This document shows positions 27,258-36,770 of a stretch of 64,000 bases of DNA, piece by piece. The position numbers were made by a program, and so were the translations under genes. This DNA comes from Sediminicola sp037203765 (GTDB taxonomy: Bacteria > Bacteroidota > Bacteroidia > Flavobacteriales > Flavobacteriaceae): positions 310,001 to 374,000 of the forward strand of contig NZ_JBBCAS010000001.1 in the NCBI RefSeq assembly GCF_037203765.1, read 5' to 3'. Below the pieces are notes generated by a model, which was not told where the DNA came from, did not search any database, and saw only the letters and a program-made list of their open reading frames with translations. How positions within the stretch are numbered: position 1 is the first letter of the stretch; the number at the start of each line of letters is the position of its first letter.

Positions 27258-28895
27258 ATGACAATTACATTTTCTAGATCTTTTTTGGGGCTGTGTTCTG
27301 CCTCAATTTTTTTGATTGGCTGTGGTAGTTCAACCGGACTTATTTCCACTCCCATCGAAAACATAGACGCCGTTCCCTTAAAGGTTGCCGAACTTACCGA
27401 GGAGCAAAAAAAGAATTGGGGACATACCGACCTGTTGACGGATACCATTCCCGGTATGAGCGTTGATAGAGCCTATAAAGAAATTATCGGTTCCAAAAAA
27501 GGAGAAAAAGTAATAGTCGCCGTGTTAGACTCCGGAATAGACCTTGATCATGAAGATCTGAAAGCGGTTGTTTGGTCCAATACGGACGAAATTGCAGGCA
27601 ACGGGTTGGACGACGACAATAACGGTTATGTTGATGATATCCACGGTTACAACTTCTTGGGGGAGTCCTACAATGAACAATTGGAGCATACCCGAATAGT
27701 AGCAAAGAAAATCGGGGACGCCACTTTGCAGGCAAGGGCAAAGACCAAATTGGATACTGCCTATGAAGAGGCCTTGCAAAACAAAGAGCGGTATGAGCAG
27801 ATACTACAAGCGGTAAAAAATGCCGATATGGCCGTAAAAGCAGCTTTGGGCAAAGAGGAATATACCGAGGAAGATGTATCATCCATCAAGTCCGATGATA
27901 CCACTATGCAACAAAATGTGGCGATATTGCTTCAAATGTACAACTTTGGCGAAAGCATTCCGGAAGTGATGAAAGAGTTGGAAGGCGGAATAAAACACTT
28001 TACCGAAAGCCTAAACTACAACCTCAACGTTGGTTTTGATGGTAGGGCCGTAGTAGGCGATGACCCTTATGACCTTATGGATACCAATTATGGTAATGGC
28101 AATCCAAAAAACATGATCGAAGACGAAAGCCATGGAACACATGTAGCTGGAATTATAGCTGCCGAGCGCTATAACGGCAAAGGTGCCAACGGGGTAGCAA
28201 ATAACGTGGCCATCATGAGCATTCGTGCTGTTCCCAATGGTGATGAATACGATAAGGATATAGCTCTAGGGATCCGATATGCGGTTGATAACGGGGCCAA
28301 GATCATCAACGGTAGTTTTGGAAAGTCATTTTCGCCAAATGCAGAATGGGTGTACAACGCCATAAAATATGCTGCCTCCAAAGATGTGCTTTTTGTACAT
28401 GCCGCAGGAAACGACGGACTCAATTTGGATGATTTAAAAAACTCCAACTTTCCCAACGACCAGGTGAACAACGGTCCGGAAATTGCCGACAATGTGATTA
28501 CCGTTGGTGCCCTGACCAATAAATATGGGGGCGAAATGGTTGCCTCTTTTTCCAATTACGGGGCTATCAATGTAGATGTGTTTGCTCCGGGAGCAGCCAT
28601 CTACTCCACGGTTCCAAACAATGAATACGAGTTTTTGGGAGGTACCTCCATGGCGGCACCTGGAGTAGCGGGAATTGCGGCCCTTATCCGCTCCCAATAC
28701 CCCGACCTAAGTGCTCCTCAGGTTAAAAAAATAATCATGCAATCCGGTATCGCCACCAATACCCAAGTGGTATTGGACGGAGATCCTTCAAAAGCGGCAC
28801 CATTCAACACCATATCCAAATCAGGGAAAATGGCCAATGCATACAATGCCCTGATATTGGCCGAACAAGTATCAAAAGGAAAAATCAAACTATAA
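27258..28895 (+). CDS. Subtilisin-family (S8) serine protease, lipoprotein
   Basis: 545 residues. A lipoprotein signal ends in the lipobox LIGC (Cys22), so it is probably anchored to a membrane on the outside of the cytoplasm. Catalytic Asp91 in AVLDSGIDLDHED, His292 in ESHGTHVAGIIA, Asn in HAAGNDG and Ser464 in GGTSMAAPGVAG are present. About 200 residues separate Asp and His, far more than in subtilisin. This insert is helical and has an acidic DDDNNGYVDD loop that may bind calcium. The M1 peptidase gene follows after 3 bases. Confidence 0.93.
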   Translation: MTITFSRSFLGLCSASIFLIGCGSSTGLISTPIENIDAVPLKVAELTEEQKKNWGHTDLLTDTIPGMSVDRAYKEIIGSKKGEKVIVAVLDSGIDLDHEDLKAVVWSNTDEIAGNGLDDDNNGYVDDIHGYNFLGESYNEQLEHTRIVAKKIGDATLQARAKTKLDTAYEEALQNKERYEQILQAVKNADMAVKAALGKEEYTEEDVSSIKSDDTTMQQNVAILLQMYNFGESIPEVMKELEGGIKHFTESLNYNLNVGFDGRAVVGDDPYDLMDTNYGNGNPKNMIEDESHGTHVAGIIAAERYNGKGANGVANNVAIMSIRAVPNGDEYDKDIALGIRYAVDNGAKIINGSFGKSFSPNAEWVYNAIKYAASKDVLFVHAAGNDGLNLDDLKNSNFPNDQVNNGPEIADNVITVGALTNKYGGEMVASFSNYGAINVDVFAPGAAIYSTVPNNEYEFLGGTSMAAPGVAGIAALIRSQYPDLSAPQVKKIIMQSGIATNTQVVLDGDPSKAAPFNTISKSGKMANAYNALILAEQVSKGKIKL

Positions 28896-28898
28896 GAG

Positions 28899-30770
28899 AT
28901 GAAAAACAACAAAGGTTTAGTATTAGGGCTGTTTATGGCCATAATTTCAATGTCCACCACCTTATGGGCCCAAAACAATACCAATTACTGGCAACAGCAT
29001 GTAGATTATACCATGAAGGTAGATATGGATGTGAAAAACTACCAGTATAAGGGAACACAAACCCTGGTGTATACCAACAATTCGCCCGATGTTTTGGATA
29101 GGGTCTATTACCATCTATTCTTCAATGCTTTTCAACCCGGTAGTGAAATGGACATCAGGCTCCAGAACATAGAAGATCCAGACGGCAGGATGTTCGTGGA
29201 TGGCAAAAGTAGGATTGCATCCCTATCACCGGAAGAAATAGGATATTTAAGGGTTACTTCCTTGACACAAGATGGAGCACCTACGTCTTATGTAGAGGAA
29301 GGGACCGTACTTGTCGTAAAATTGGCCAATCCTATCCAGCCAGGGGCCAAGACCACGTTTGAAATGGCATTCAACGGGCAGGTGCCTGTACAAATAAGAC
29401 GTTCTGGGAGAAACAGCTCGGAGGGGGTTGCACTCTCTATGAGCCAGTGGTATCCAAAACTAGCGGAATACGACTTTGAAGGTTGGCATGCAGATCCTTA
29501 TATCGCCAGGGAATTCCACGGCGTATGGGGAGACTTTGACGTATCCTTGACCATTGATAAAAATTATGTGGTTGGTGGAACTGGATACTTACAAAATCCT
29601 CAAGAAATTGGTCATGGTTACGAGGCTCCGGGAACCAAGGTAAAAAAGCAAAAAGGGAAGACCTTGACCTGGCATTTTAAAGCTCCAATGGTCCACGATT
29701 TTATGTGGGCGGCCGATCCTGAATATCTGCATGACACCTTGCAGGTAAAAGATGGGCCCATGCTCCATTTCCTTTACAAAAACAATACGGACATTCTTGA
29801 AAACTGGAAAAAATTACAGCCCAAGACCGCTGAGATGATGGAGTTTTTCAGCAAGAATATCGGTAAATATCCCTATGATCAGTATTCCGTAATCCAAGGT
29901 GGAGACGGCGGTATGGAATATGCCATGAGCACCCTGATTACAGGAGAGCGCTCCTTCGGTAGTTTGGTAGGTGTAACCGCCCACGAAATGGCACATTCAT
30001 GGTTTCAGCACATCTTGGCCTCCAATGAGTCCAAGCACGAATGGATGGATGAAGGGTTTACCTCTTTCATCTCGGCACTTTATATGAACGAGTACATGGG
30101 AGAGAAAAAAGACAATCCGTTCGAAGGGGCTTACAAAGGGTATTACAGATTGGCCACCTCCGGTAAGGAGCAGCCACAGACAACACATTCTGATCGTTAC
30201 GCCCTAAATTTTGCCTATGGGGTTACGGCCTATAGCAAGGGGGAAATCTTTTTGGCACAATTGGGATATGTCATTGGACAGGAGAAATTAATGGAAGCCC
30301 TTCGCAAATATTATGAGGATTTTAAATTTAAACACCCAACGCCCAACGATATCAAAAGAAGTGCCGAGAAGGTATCGGGCATAGAATTGGATTGGTACCT
30401 GACCGATTGGACACAGACCACCAATACCATCGATTATGGTGTAAAAGCCGTTTCTGAGATGGATGGAAAGACGAAGGTAACCTTGGAAAGAATTGGGCTT
30501 ATGCCCATGCCACAGGATATCCTAGTGGTTTATGAGGATGGAACCCAGGAAACTTTCTATACGCCATTGAGAATGATGAGGGGCGAAAAAGAAAACCCAT
30601 ATCCTTCTTTGAACAGGACGGTATTGCCAGATTGGCCATGGGCGTATCCTACCTATGATTTTACCTTGGACAAGCCTGTTGGTGAGGTAAGGGCCATTGT
30701 CTTGGATCCATCGCAATTGATGGCCGATATCAATAGGGAGAACAATGTTTTCCAGAAAGAGGCGGAATAG
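28899..30770 (+). CDS. M1-family metallopeptidase, secreted
   Basis: 623 residues with an N-terminal signal peptide ending near WAQ (24). The zinc site is complete: HEMAH (362-366) and Glu385 in EWMDEGF. GGMEYA near 337 is the exopeptidase motif equivalent to GAMEN. It is likely an aminopeptidase in the periplasm or at the cell surface that trims peptides. Being 3 bases after the S8 protease gene, the two probably act in one extracytoplasmic protein-degradation step. Confidence 0.93.
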   Translation: MKNNKGLVLGLFMAIISMSTTLWAQNNTNYWQQHVDYTMKVDMDVKNYQYKGTQTLVYTNNSPDVLDRVYYHLFFNAFQPGSEMDIRLQNIEDPDGRMFVDGKSRIASLSPEEIGYLRVTSLTQDGAPTSYVEEGTVLVVKLANPIQPGAKTTFEMAFNGQVPVQIRRSGRNSSEGVALSMSQWYPKLAEYDFEGWHADPYIAREFHGVWGDFDVSLTIDKNYVVGGTGYLQNPQEIGHGYEAPGTKVKKQKGKTLTWHFKAPMVHDFMWAADPEYLHDTLQVKDGPMLHFLYKNNTDILENWKKLQPKTAEMMEFFSKNIGKYPYDQYSVIQGGDGGMEYAMSTLITGERSFGSLVGVTAHEMAHSWFQHILASNESKHEWMDEGFTSFISALYMNEYMGEKKDNPFEGAYKGYYRLATSGKEQPQTTHSDRYALNFAYGVTAYSKGEIFLAQLGYVIGQEKLMEALRKYYEDFKFKHPTPNDIKRSAEKVSGIELDWYLTDWTQTTNTIDYGVKAVSEMDGKTKVTLERIGLMPMPQDILVVYEDGTQETFYTPLRMMRGEKENPYPSLNRTVLPDWPWAYPTYDFTLDKPVGEVRAIVLDPSQLMADINRENNVFQKEAE

Positions 30771-30823
30771 TATCATGAACCCTGTAGAGGTACGATAAAG
30801 TGCTTGATCCGGGAAAATTTCAT

Positions 30824-30867
30824 CAACCCCATTTAAACCCTTACCCAAGGGATTTTAAATGGGGTTG
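30824..30867. terminator. Bidirectional terminator between convergent genes, overlapping a stop codon
   Basis: Perfect 14-bp outer arms (30824-30837 and 30854-30867, both with CAACCCC/GGGGTTG) plus an inner CCCTT/AAGGG stem. It serves the M1 peptidase gene and the convergent hydrolase gene. The minus-strand stop codon (30841-30843) and final codons lie inside the hairpin. Confidence 0.75.
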
Positions 30868-32043
30868 CTTTTTGAACCAGGGAGTATCTTTGTACATAAA
30901 TGTCTTGGCCGTACGCTCTCTATTGGTCATTAATATCCTTTGTTTGTCCAGGACCCTGTTCCTATAGCCCAAAAGGTGGAAAATAGGTTTTGCCAAAAAC
31001 CTGGCGGTGGACACGTTCACTATAAGCATACCGTCTTTCTTGCTTTCCCAGGTTATCCCCGGTAAAATGGTCAGGAGAGAATCCATCCGGAAACCTCTCA
31101 TCAAGGCAGATAGCTTTAAGGCCATTGGAGGGATACTCTTGATCAGGAAAAAACCATCCTCTCCCTGCTTTTGGTACAAGGGCATAAAAATTCTGGCAGA
31201 CCTCGGTGCCCTGATCTCTTGATGACCTACTTTGGCCACCACCATTCCTTTGGAAATCTTCTCAAAGCTTTCAAACCCAGGAAGCATTTCAAATTTGTCC
31301 TTGGGCGCTATGTTGTGACGATGTACAATATCGTAAAATGTCCGGTTGTTTTCAGCTGATTGCTGTAACTGCCGATAGTAATCTGAAAAGTTGGGAACGG
31401 CATCTTTGGTCAATGCCCCACTAAAAACCAAGGTCAGCCACAAAAACGCAATACTGTTCAATACTGCTTCTTTCTCTATATGCTGTCCTGATTCGAAACC
31501 AAGTGAAAGGTACCCCAAGGTATTTATATAACTGAGCAAAGGTCCTTGCAAATATTCCTCCATCCCCAAAATGGTGGGAACGGGGAACAAAGAAGAAAAC
31601 CGCCTGTTGATGAGGGCATCGTTTATGGTAATAAAAGGAAGCGTCTTACTGGAGGTGGTATGGAAATCTACAAAATAAAAGGGGGGCGTACCTGTTTTAA
31701 GAATTTGAGCGAGAAGCTTATATATTTCACTTAATTCCCTTTCCTCCGCACCTAGATCCCCTTCCTCTTTTTTCAGGATGGTACTGATCTGTTCCTCCGT
31801 CCACATCCGATTGAGATCTTGGACCACAAATCGCATTCCCTGAAGTTGTGCTGAAATGTTGCCTCTTATCCCGTAGACGTTGCCGGTTATTGGTATGGAT
31901 TCGGATTGTATTTGCTGGAATACCTCTTGGATTGCCGTGCATCCCGAAGGCTCATTTCCGTGAATACCACCAAAGAAGACTACTGTAGGGCCCATTTCAC
32001 TCCCGGCCAAATGCCCAATTATCCTTTCTTCCTTGTTGTTCAT
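30841..32043 (-). CDS. Succinylglutamate desuccinylase/aspartoacylase-like amidohydrolase
   Basis: 400 residues. The M14-like zinc motif reads VVFFGGIHGNEPSGC (HxxE, about 18-32), followed by DLNRMW and YFVDFHTTSS with the third ligand. Aspartoacylase/AstE enzymes hydrolyse N-acyl amino acids. The second half (about 200-400) is longer than in AstE and has no motif I know. Its start is 9 bases after the GCS2-CBS ligase gene, so the pair is one operon. By inference it cleaves the amide that the ligase forms, or trims its substrate. Confidence 0.85.
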   Translation of the reverse strand: MNNKEERIIGHLAGSEMGPTVVFFGGIHGNEPSGCTAIQEVFQQIQSESIPITGNVYGIRGNISAQLQGMRFVVQDLNRMWTEEQISTILKKEEGDLGAEERELSEIYKLLAQILKTGTPPFYFVDFHTTSSKTLPFITINDALINRRFSSLFPVPTILGMEEYLQGPLLSYINTLGYLSLGFESGQHIEKEAVLNSIAFLWLTLVFSGALTKDAVPNFSDYYRQLQQSAENNRTFYDIVHRHNIAPKDKFEMLPGFESFEKISKGMVVAKVGHQEIRAPRSARIFMPLYQKQGEDGFFLIKSIPPMALKLSALMRGFRMDSLLTILPGITWESKKDGMLIVNVSTARFLAKPIFHLLGYRNRVLDKQRILMTNRERTAKTFMYKDTPWFKKQPHLKSLG

Positions 32044-32052
32044 TCCCAGAGC

Positions 32053-33903
32053 TTATAAATCTTTGGAGGTAATGATTCCAACTAGTTTTTTTCCATTGAC
32101 CACTGGAAGACAGTTAATGGCCCTGGACTGCATTATACTTTTGGCCGAACTCAATTTCTCTTCTTCCGTAATGGTCACCAGTTGTGTTTTCATAATATCG
32201 CGGATGCTCTGCTCCAAGGCTCCGGTTTCTCCTAAATATTGCTCCACATCGGTCCAGGTCAAAAGCCCTACCAGGTTCAGATCATCATCAAGAATGGGAA
32301 CATGGTGAATGTTTTTCCACTGCATCATCTTTAATACCAGTTCCGCACTGTCATTTTCCTGTGCGGTTATGGTCTTGGTGTTCATGGCCTGTTTCACCTT
32401 GGCGTGTTCCTTTTGGATAATATGTTCATCTCCCCTTGGCAATTGCCACGCATCAATGGTGTAACCCTTTTTATTTTGCTGGTACATGGATGCCGTTAGA
32501 ATGGCCAAAGCATCCACCTGCTTATGCTCTTTTGTCAATTTTCGGTATGCCTCCACTGTCCATCTGGATCCATTGTAGGATTTTATCCTATTTTCAATAA
32601 TGGATAAATATCGTTCCACATCTTCTGGGGCCACATCCATAGCGTACAGACCCCGGAATGCCATGGGCAAAAGGAGATCTAGGAGTAGATCCTGACTTGA
32701 AACCAATTTTCCTTCCCAATAGAATTGTGTGGCCATCCCATATCTTGCCGCGTTGTAAAAATTTGTTTTGACATCCTTGAAATCCATTTTGGTGTGGATT
32801 TCATTATACTTTTTGGGCCTTCCCTGCATGATGCCCACCCAAAACATCATATTGGCTATTTCATCAGCGGTTGTAGGTCCTGAGGGAATATATCTATTTT
32901 CTATCCGTACATGTGGTTTGCCCTTGGAGGCACCATAGCAGAGTCGGTTCCATTTATATACCGTGCCATTGTGCAGGTTGAGTGCCCTGAGCTTGGGAAT
33001 GGTCCCTGCCTTTAGCTCTGTTAGGCTATCGGTCTCAAAATTTGTGGTCAGCATACTTCTAAAGCCCACAATGGATTCCTTGTAAAAATCTACGATATCA
33101 CCATGGGCCCAATCGTTGCCAAAATTTACCCTAGCTTCCCTTTCGTTCAACAAAAAGGTACTGGCCCTTGTATCCACACTTTGGGTAAACAGCGCAATTC
33201 TCGTTTCTTGCCATAGTTCCCTTCCCATGAGCATAGGGGCATTAGTACATATGGACAATAAGGGTCCTGCTATGGCCTGTGACCAATTGTAGGTATCCCT
33301 AAAATCATCCGGGTCTATTTGCAAGTGGGCCTGATAACTGGTATTGCACCCTTCGTAAAGTACGGAATCGTGGTGCACATTGAGTTCATCCACCCCTTTG
33401 ATATGGAGTTCAAAATCATTCTTGCGCATTTCCTTTACAGCCTCGTTCAATATTATATAACGTTTTATCGGGGTCATATAGGGAAGTTCCAAATGTTTTT
33501 GGGTGATGGTCGGGAGTATCCCCGTGAGAATAATTTTATCGCCATGTTTTGTGGCTATATCTCCGGCCTTTTCCAACAAGTCGTCCAATTGTTTGTGCAT
33601 CTTCGAGAAACCGAACCCTGTCAAGGGCAGGGGATCTAGATTAATTTCCAAGTTGTACAGTGCAATCTCCGTTGTAAAGTGGGAATCGTTGATCTCTTCC
33701 AAAATTTTCAGGGCCTTGTTTGAAGGTTGCCACCCTTGGTCTACCAAACAAAATTCCTGTTCGGCCCCAATGCGAATGGGACTTTTCTCGAACATGTCGT
33801 TCTTCAACATATGATCCAGGGCCTCGATATCCGTTAACAACTGTTTTATGTAATTGGAATTATTGGGGCTTTTCAATAGGGCCTCTACATGTAATTCTCC
33901 CAT
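32053..33903 (-). CDS. GCS2-type carboxylate-amine ligase fused to C-terminal CBS domains
   Basis: 616 residues. Residues 1 to about 470 are a GCS2-like ligase: RIGAEQEFCLVD is the Glu-rich metal/ATP motif, with LEINLDPLPLTG, LNVHHDSVLYEG and RIENRYIPSGPTT further on. From about 485 to the end are two CBS repeats (MKMMQWKNIHHVPILDDD and IMQSRAINCLPVVNGKK), which usually bind adenosyl ligands and tune activity to cell energy state. It is longer than YbdK (365-residue paralogue at 8312), and the sequences differ strongly. Substrate unknown. It forms a two-gene operon with the downstream hydrolase. Confidence 0.87.
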   Translation of the reverse strand: MGELHVEALLKSPNNSNYIKQLLTDIEALDHMLKNDMFEKSPIRIGAEQEFCLVDQGWQPSNKALKILEEINDSHFTTEIALYNLEINLDPLPLTGFGFSKMHKQLDDLLEKAGDIATKHGDKIILTGILPTITQKHLELPYMTPIKRYIILNEAVKEMRKNDFELHIKGVDELNVHHDSVLYEGCNTSYQAHLQIDPDDFRDTYNWSQAIAGPLLSICTNAPMLMGRELWQETRIALFTQSVDTRASTFLLNEREARVNFGNDWAHGDIVDFYKESIVGFRSMLTTNFETDSLTELKAGTIPKLRALNLHNGTVYKWNRLCYGASKGKPHVRIENRYIPSGPTTADEIANMMFWVGIMQGRPKKYNEIHTKMDFKDVKTNFYNAARYGMATQFYWEGKLVSSQDLLLDLLLPMAFRGLYAMDVAPEDVERYLSIIENRIKSYNGSRWTVEAYRKLTKEHKQVDALAILTASMYQQNKKGYTIDAWQLPRGDEHIIQKEHAKVKQAMNTKTITAQENDSAELVLKMMQWKNIHHVPILDDDLNLVGLLTWTDVEQYLGETGALEQSIRDIMKTQLVTITEEEKLSSAKSIMQSRAINCLPVVNGKKLVGIITSKDL

Positions 33904-34035
33904 CTTTTCTATATTTTATTACGGTTCATTACCTCATACAATAAGGTGTTCCAAATTAACCTCCTTTGAATATTTGACCTATGATGAATGTCATAAATTA
34001 GAAACTGTGGTTTTTATTTTTACTTTTACGCCACC

Positions 34036-34422
34036 ATGTCATTTACACTCCCTAAGAAAGAAAAATTAAAGAGTAAAAAGCTCATTGAACAGTTGTTCAA
34101 TGAGGGGAAAAGTGTTTCCAATTATCCGGTAAAACTTGTCTATCTCAAATGCGTACACGAAGACGGGTCCAAATTGAAAATAGGGGTCACCGCATCCAAA
34201 AGGAATTTCAAGAGCGCTGTAAAACGCAATCGCATTAAAAGGCTGATGCGCGAATGCTACCGTTTGAACAAGCCCTTAATTTTTAACAACATAGAGGGAG
34301 ACTATGCGTTTATGTTTTTATATCTTGGTAAGGATATGCCCACTTATGAGCATCTGGATATATGCTTCAAGCAAATTTTTAAAAAACTGTTAACCAAAGA
34401 GAGTCATGAAAATCTCAATTAA
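34036..34422 (+). CDS. rnpA: Ribonuclease P protein component
   Basis: 128 residues, the usual length. It starts MSFTLPKKEKLKSKKLIEQL, and the basic RNA-binding helix is AVKRNRIKRLMRECYR. It assists the catalytic RNA in maturing tRNA 5' ends. The S41 protease gene overlaps its end by 17 bases, a link often seen in Bacteroidota. rpmH is not adjacent, unlike in many other phyla. Confidence 0.95.
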   Translation: MSFTLPKKEKLKSKKLIEQLFNEGKSVSNYPVKLVYLKCVHEDGSKLKIGVTASKRNFKSAVKRNRIKRLMRECYRLNKPLIFNNIEGDYAFMFLYLGKDMPTYEHLDICFKQIFKKLLTKESHENLN

Positions 34423-36034
34423 GAAAAAGGTTCTTATTCCCATCTTTGCCCTCGTATTTCTTGTAGTAGGGTCTAGTTTTAAAAGCGATTTCTTTGAAAT
34501 TGCGAAGCAGATAGAAATATTTACCACCCTGTTCAAGGAGCTGAACATGAACTATGTGGATGAGACAAATCCAGCAGAACTCATGGATAATGCCATCAAA
34601 AACATGTTGGAAGGCCTGGATCCCTACACCAAGTTTTTAAATGAACAGGATGTTGAAGCTTATAAGATCAATAATGCGGGGGAGTATTCGGGTATTGGTG
34701 CCGTGGTGCGCTCCTATAAGGATAAATTGGTGGTCATAGAGCCTTACAAGAACTATCCGGCAGACAAGGCAGGATTAAAAGCTGGTGACGAGATCATCAA
34801 AATTGGGGATATTGGCATTGCAGAATTTAAGGATGACGGGAGTGAGCTTCTCAAAGGAGCCAACAATACCTCGGTAGCGGTCACCTACAAAAGACAGGGA
34901 CAAATCCGTACCACAACCATTGTCAGGGAGGCCATAGAAGTAGATGCGGTGCCCTATTATAAAATGGTGGATGCCAAAACAGGTTATATCGTTTTGGCCA
35001 AGTTCAATCAAAAGGCATCGGAACAGACCAAGGAGGCCCTGATCAATCTGAAAAACGAAGGGGCCGAAAAGATTATTTTGGACCTTAGGGGCAATCCTGG
35101 CGGTCTACTATCGGAAGCCATCAATGTGACCAACTTATTTATTCCCAAGGGAGAACTGGTGGTAACCACAAAATCCAAGGTCAAAAAATTCAACAGGGAA
35201 TACTACACGAAAAATCAGCCCATAGATGAGAATATTCCACTGGTGGTCCTTGTCAACGGCAGGAGCGCCTCTGCCAGTGAGATTGTTTCTGGAAGTCTAC
35301 AGGATCTGGATCGTGCAGTGATCATGGGGGCCAGAAGCTTTGGAAAAGGGCTTGTTCAAAGACCGTTGAAGCTGACCTATGGTACGCAATTAAAAGTGAC
35401 CATTTCCCGTTATTATACCGCCTCTGGCAGGTGTATCCAGTCCTTGGATTATTGGAACCGGGATGGAGACGGCAATGCGGTGAAAAACACCAATTTTACC
35501 GACTTTAAAACCCGTAACGGGCGAAAGGTACAGGATGGGGGAGGCGTACTGCCGGATATAGAGATCAGTGCCCTTAGAACCAATGCCCTGACTCAGGGCC
35601 TAATGGACAGCAATGTGATCTTTGATTTTGCAACCCAATATTACTATCAGAATACATTGAACTCGCCTGCCGAATTTACATTCACCGACACCAATTTTGA
35701 AGCCTTTAAAAACTTTGTGAACCAGAGTTCGTTCAATTTTGAAACAAAGACGGAAAAAGCCCTGAAAGAAGCCATGACGGCAGAAGAAAAGGCTATCTAC
35801 GGGGTGGAGGTAGAAGAAGGGTATAAAAACCTCTTGGTACAGATCAACAAAAGTAAGATTGCAGCATTGGACACCTATAAAAACGAGCTTGAGAAAAACT
35901 TGGAGGACGAAATTATCAAGCGTTATTTCTATAGGGAAGGTCTTTATGACTATTACCTGGGTCATGATGATGCTATTTTGGCTGCCACGGCATTGCTTTC
36001 GGACACTCCCAAATACAAGGGGATACTGAAATAA
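34406..36034 (+). CDS. S41-family C-terminal processing peptidase
   Basis: 542 residues. A membrane anchor or signal (about 9-27) is followed by a helical region, a PDZ domain (about 85-170) and the S41 domain. Catalytic Ser is in NGRSASASEIVSGSL and Lys in GARSFGKGLVQRP. Such CTPs cut near the C-terminus of periplasmic proteins. The start overlaps rnpA by 17 bases, so translation is probably coupled, and a terminator follows. Confidence 0.94.
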   Translation: MKISIKKKVLIPIFALVFLVVGSSFKSDFFEIAKQIEIFTTLFKELNMNYVDETNPAELMDNAIKNMLEGLDPYTKFLNEQDVEAYKINNAGEYSGIGAVVRSYKDKLVVIEPYKNYPADKAGLKAGDEIIKIGDIGIAEFKDDGSELLKGANNTSVAVTYKRQGQIRTTTIVREAIEVDAVPYYKMVDAKTGYIVLAKFNQKASEQTKEALINLKNEGAEKIILDLRGNPGGLLSEAINVTNLFIPKGELVVTTKSKVKKFNREYYTKNQPIDENIPLVVLVNGRSASASEIVSGSLQDLDRAVIMGARSFGKGLVQRPLKLTYGTQLKVTISRYYTASGRCIQSLDYWNRDGDGNAVKNTNFTDFKTRNGRKVQDGGGVLPDIEISALRTNALTQGLMDSNVIFDFATQYYYQNTLNSPAEFTFTDTNFEAFKNFVNQSSFNFETKTEKALKEAMTAEEKAIYGVEVEEGYKNLLVQINKSKIAALDTYKNELEKNLEDEIIKRYFYREGLYDYYLGHDDAILAATALLSDTPKYKGILK

Positions 36035-36065
36035 TCGGAATTCCGATCACCATATTTTCTTGGCA

Positions 36066-36093
36066 AAAAAGGCAGATATATTTCTGCCTTTTT
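36066..36093 (+). terminator. Terminator of rnpA-S41 operon
   Basis: GGCAGA / TCTGCC stem extended by A/T pairs (AAAAA / TTTTT), loop TATATT, followed by T-rich sequence. It lies about 30 bases after the S41 stop. Confidence 0.8.
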
Positions 36094-36276
36094 GCTTTTT
36101 AAAGGTTTTCATAAAGAAATCTCCTTCGATTTCCACTTATTTTTAAGCTGTATTCTTTTAGCTCCCCATTGTTGGGATAACAACATTACATTTCTATTTT
36201 TGTGAACATTATCTTCCGCACTTCCATGGGAAGAATAGAACTATATATTATTTAATTTTTAAAGATTCAGCACATT

Positions 36277-36753
36277 ATGACAGAGCGGGATGAATATTTT
36301 ATGCGCAGGGCCATTGCCCTATCTGCCGAAGGAATGAATGCCAATGCCGGAGGCCCTTTTGGTGCTGTAGTTGTAAAAAATAATGAGATCATCGCAGAAG
36401 GTTTCAACAGGGTGACCTCCACCAATGACCCCACAGCACATGCGGAAGTAGTGGCCATAAGGCGCGCCTGTGAAAAGCTCGGCACCTTTCAACTGGAAGA
36501 TTGCACCATATATACTTCTTGTGAGCCATGTCCCATGTGTCTTGGTGCCATCTATTGGGCCCGCCCAAAACAGGTATTTTTCGCCTGTGACCGTGAGGAT
36601 GCCGCCGCCATACAGTTCGATGACCAATTCATTTATGATGAGTTAAAGAAAGATATGGGGGACAGACAGATCAAATTTATCAGTCTTCTCCGTAAGGAAG
36701 GCGTGAAAGTTTTTGAGCAATGGGAAGATAAATCAAACAAAACCGCCTACTAA
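36277..36753 (+). CDS. Nucleoside/base deaminase, guanine deaminase-like
   Basis: 158 residues of the cytidine-deaminase fold. Zinc motifs are TAHAEVVAI and TSCEPCPMCLGAIYWA. The order and details (GGPFGAVVVKNNEIIAEGFN, STNDPTAHAE, C-terminal QWEDKSNKTAY) follow Bacillus GuaD more closely than TadA, so guanine to xanthine plus ammonia is the best guess. TadA-type tRNA editing is the alternative. It is followed after 17 bases by the CatA-like gene. Confidence 0.85.
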   Translation: MTERDEYFMRRAIALSAEGMNANAGGPFGAVVVKNNEIIAEGFNRVTSTNDPTAHAEVVAIRRACEKLGTFQLEDCTIYTSCEPCPMCLGAIYWARPKQVFFACDREDAAAIQFDDQFIYDELKKDMGDRQIKFISLLRKEGVKVFEQWEDKSNKTAY

Positions 36754-36770
36754 TATTATAATCTTGTACT

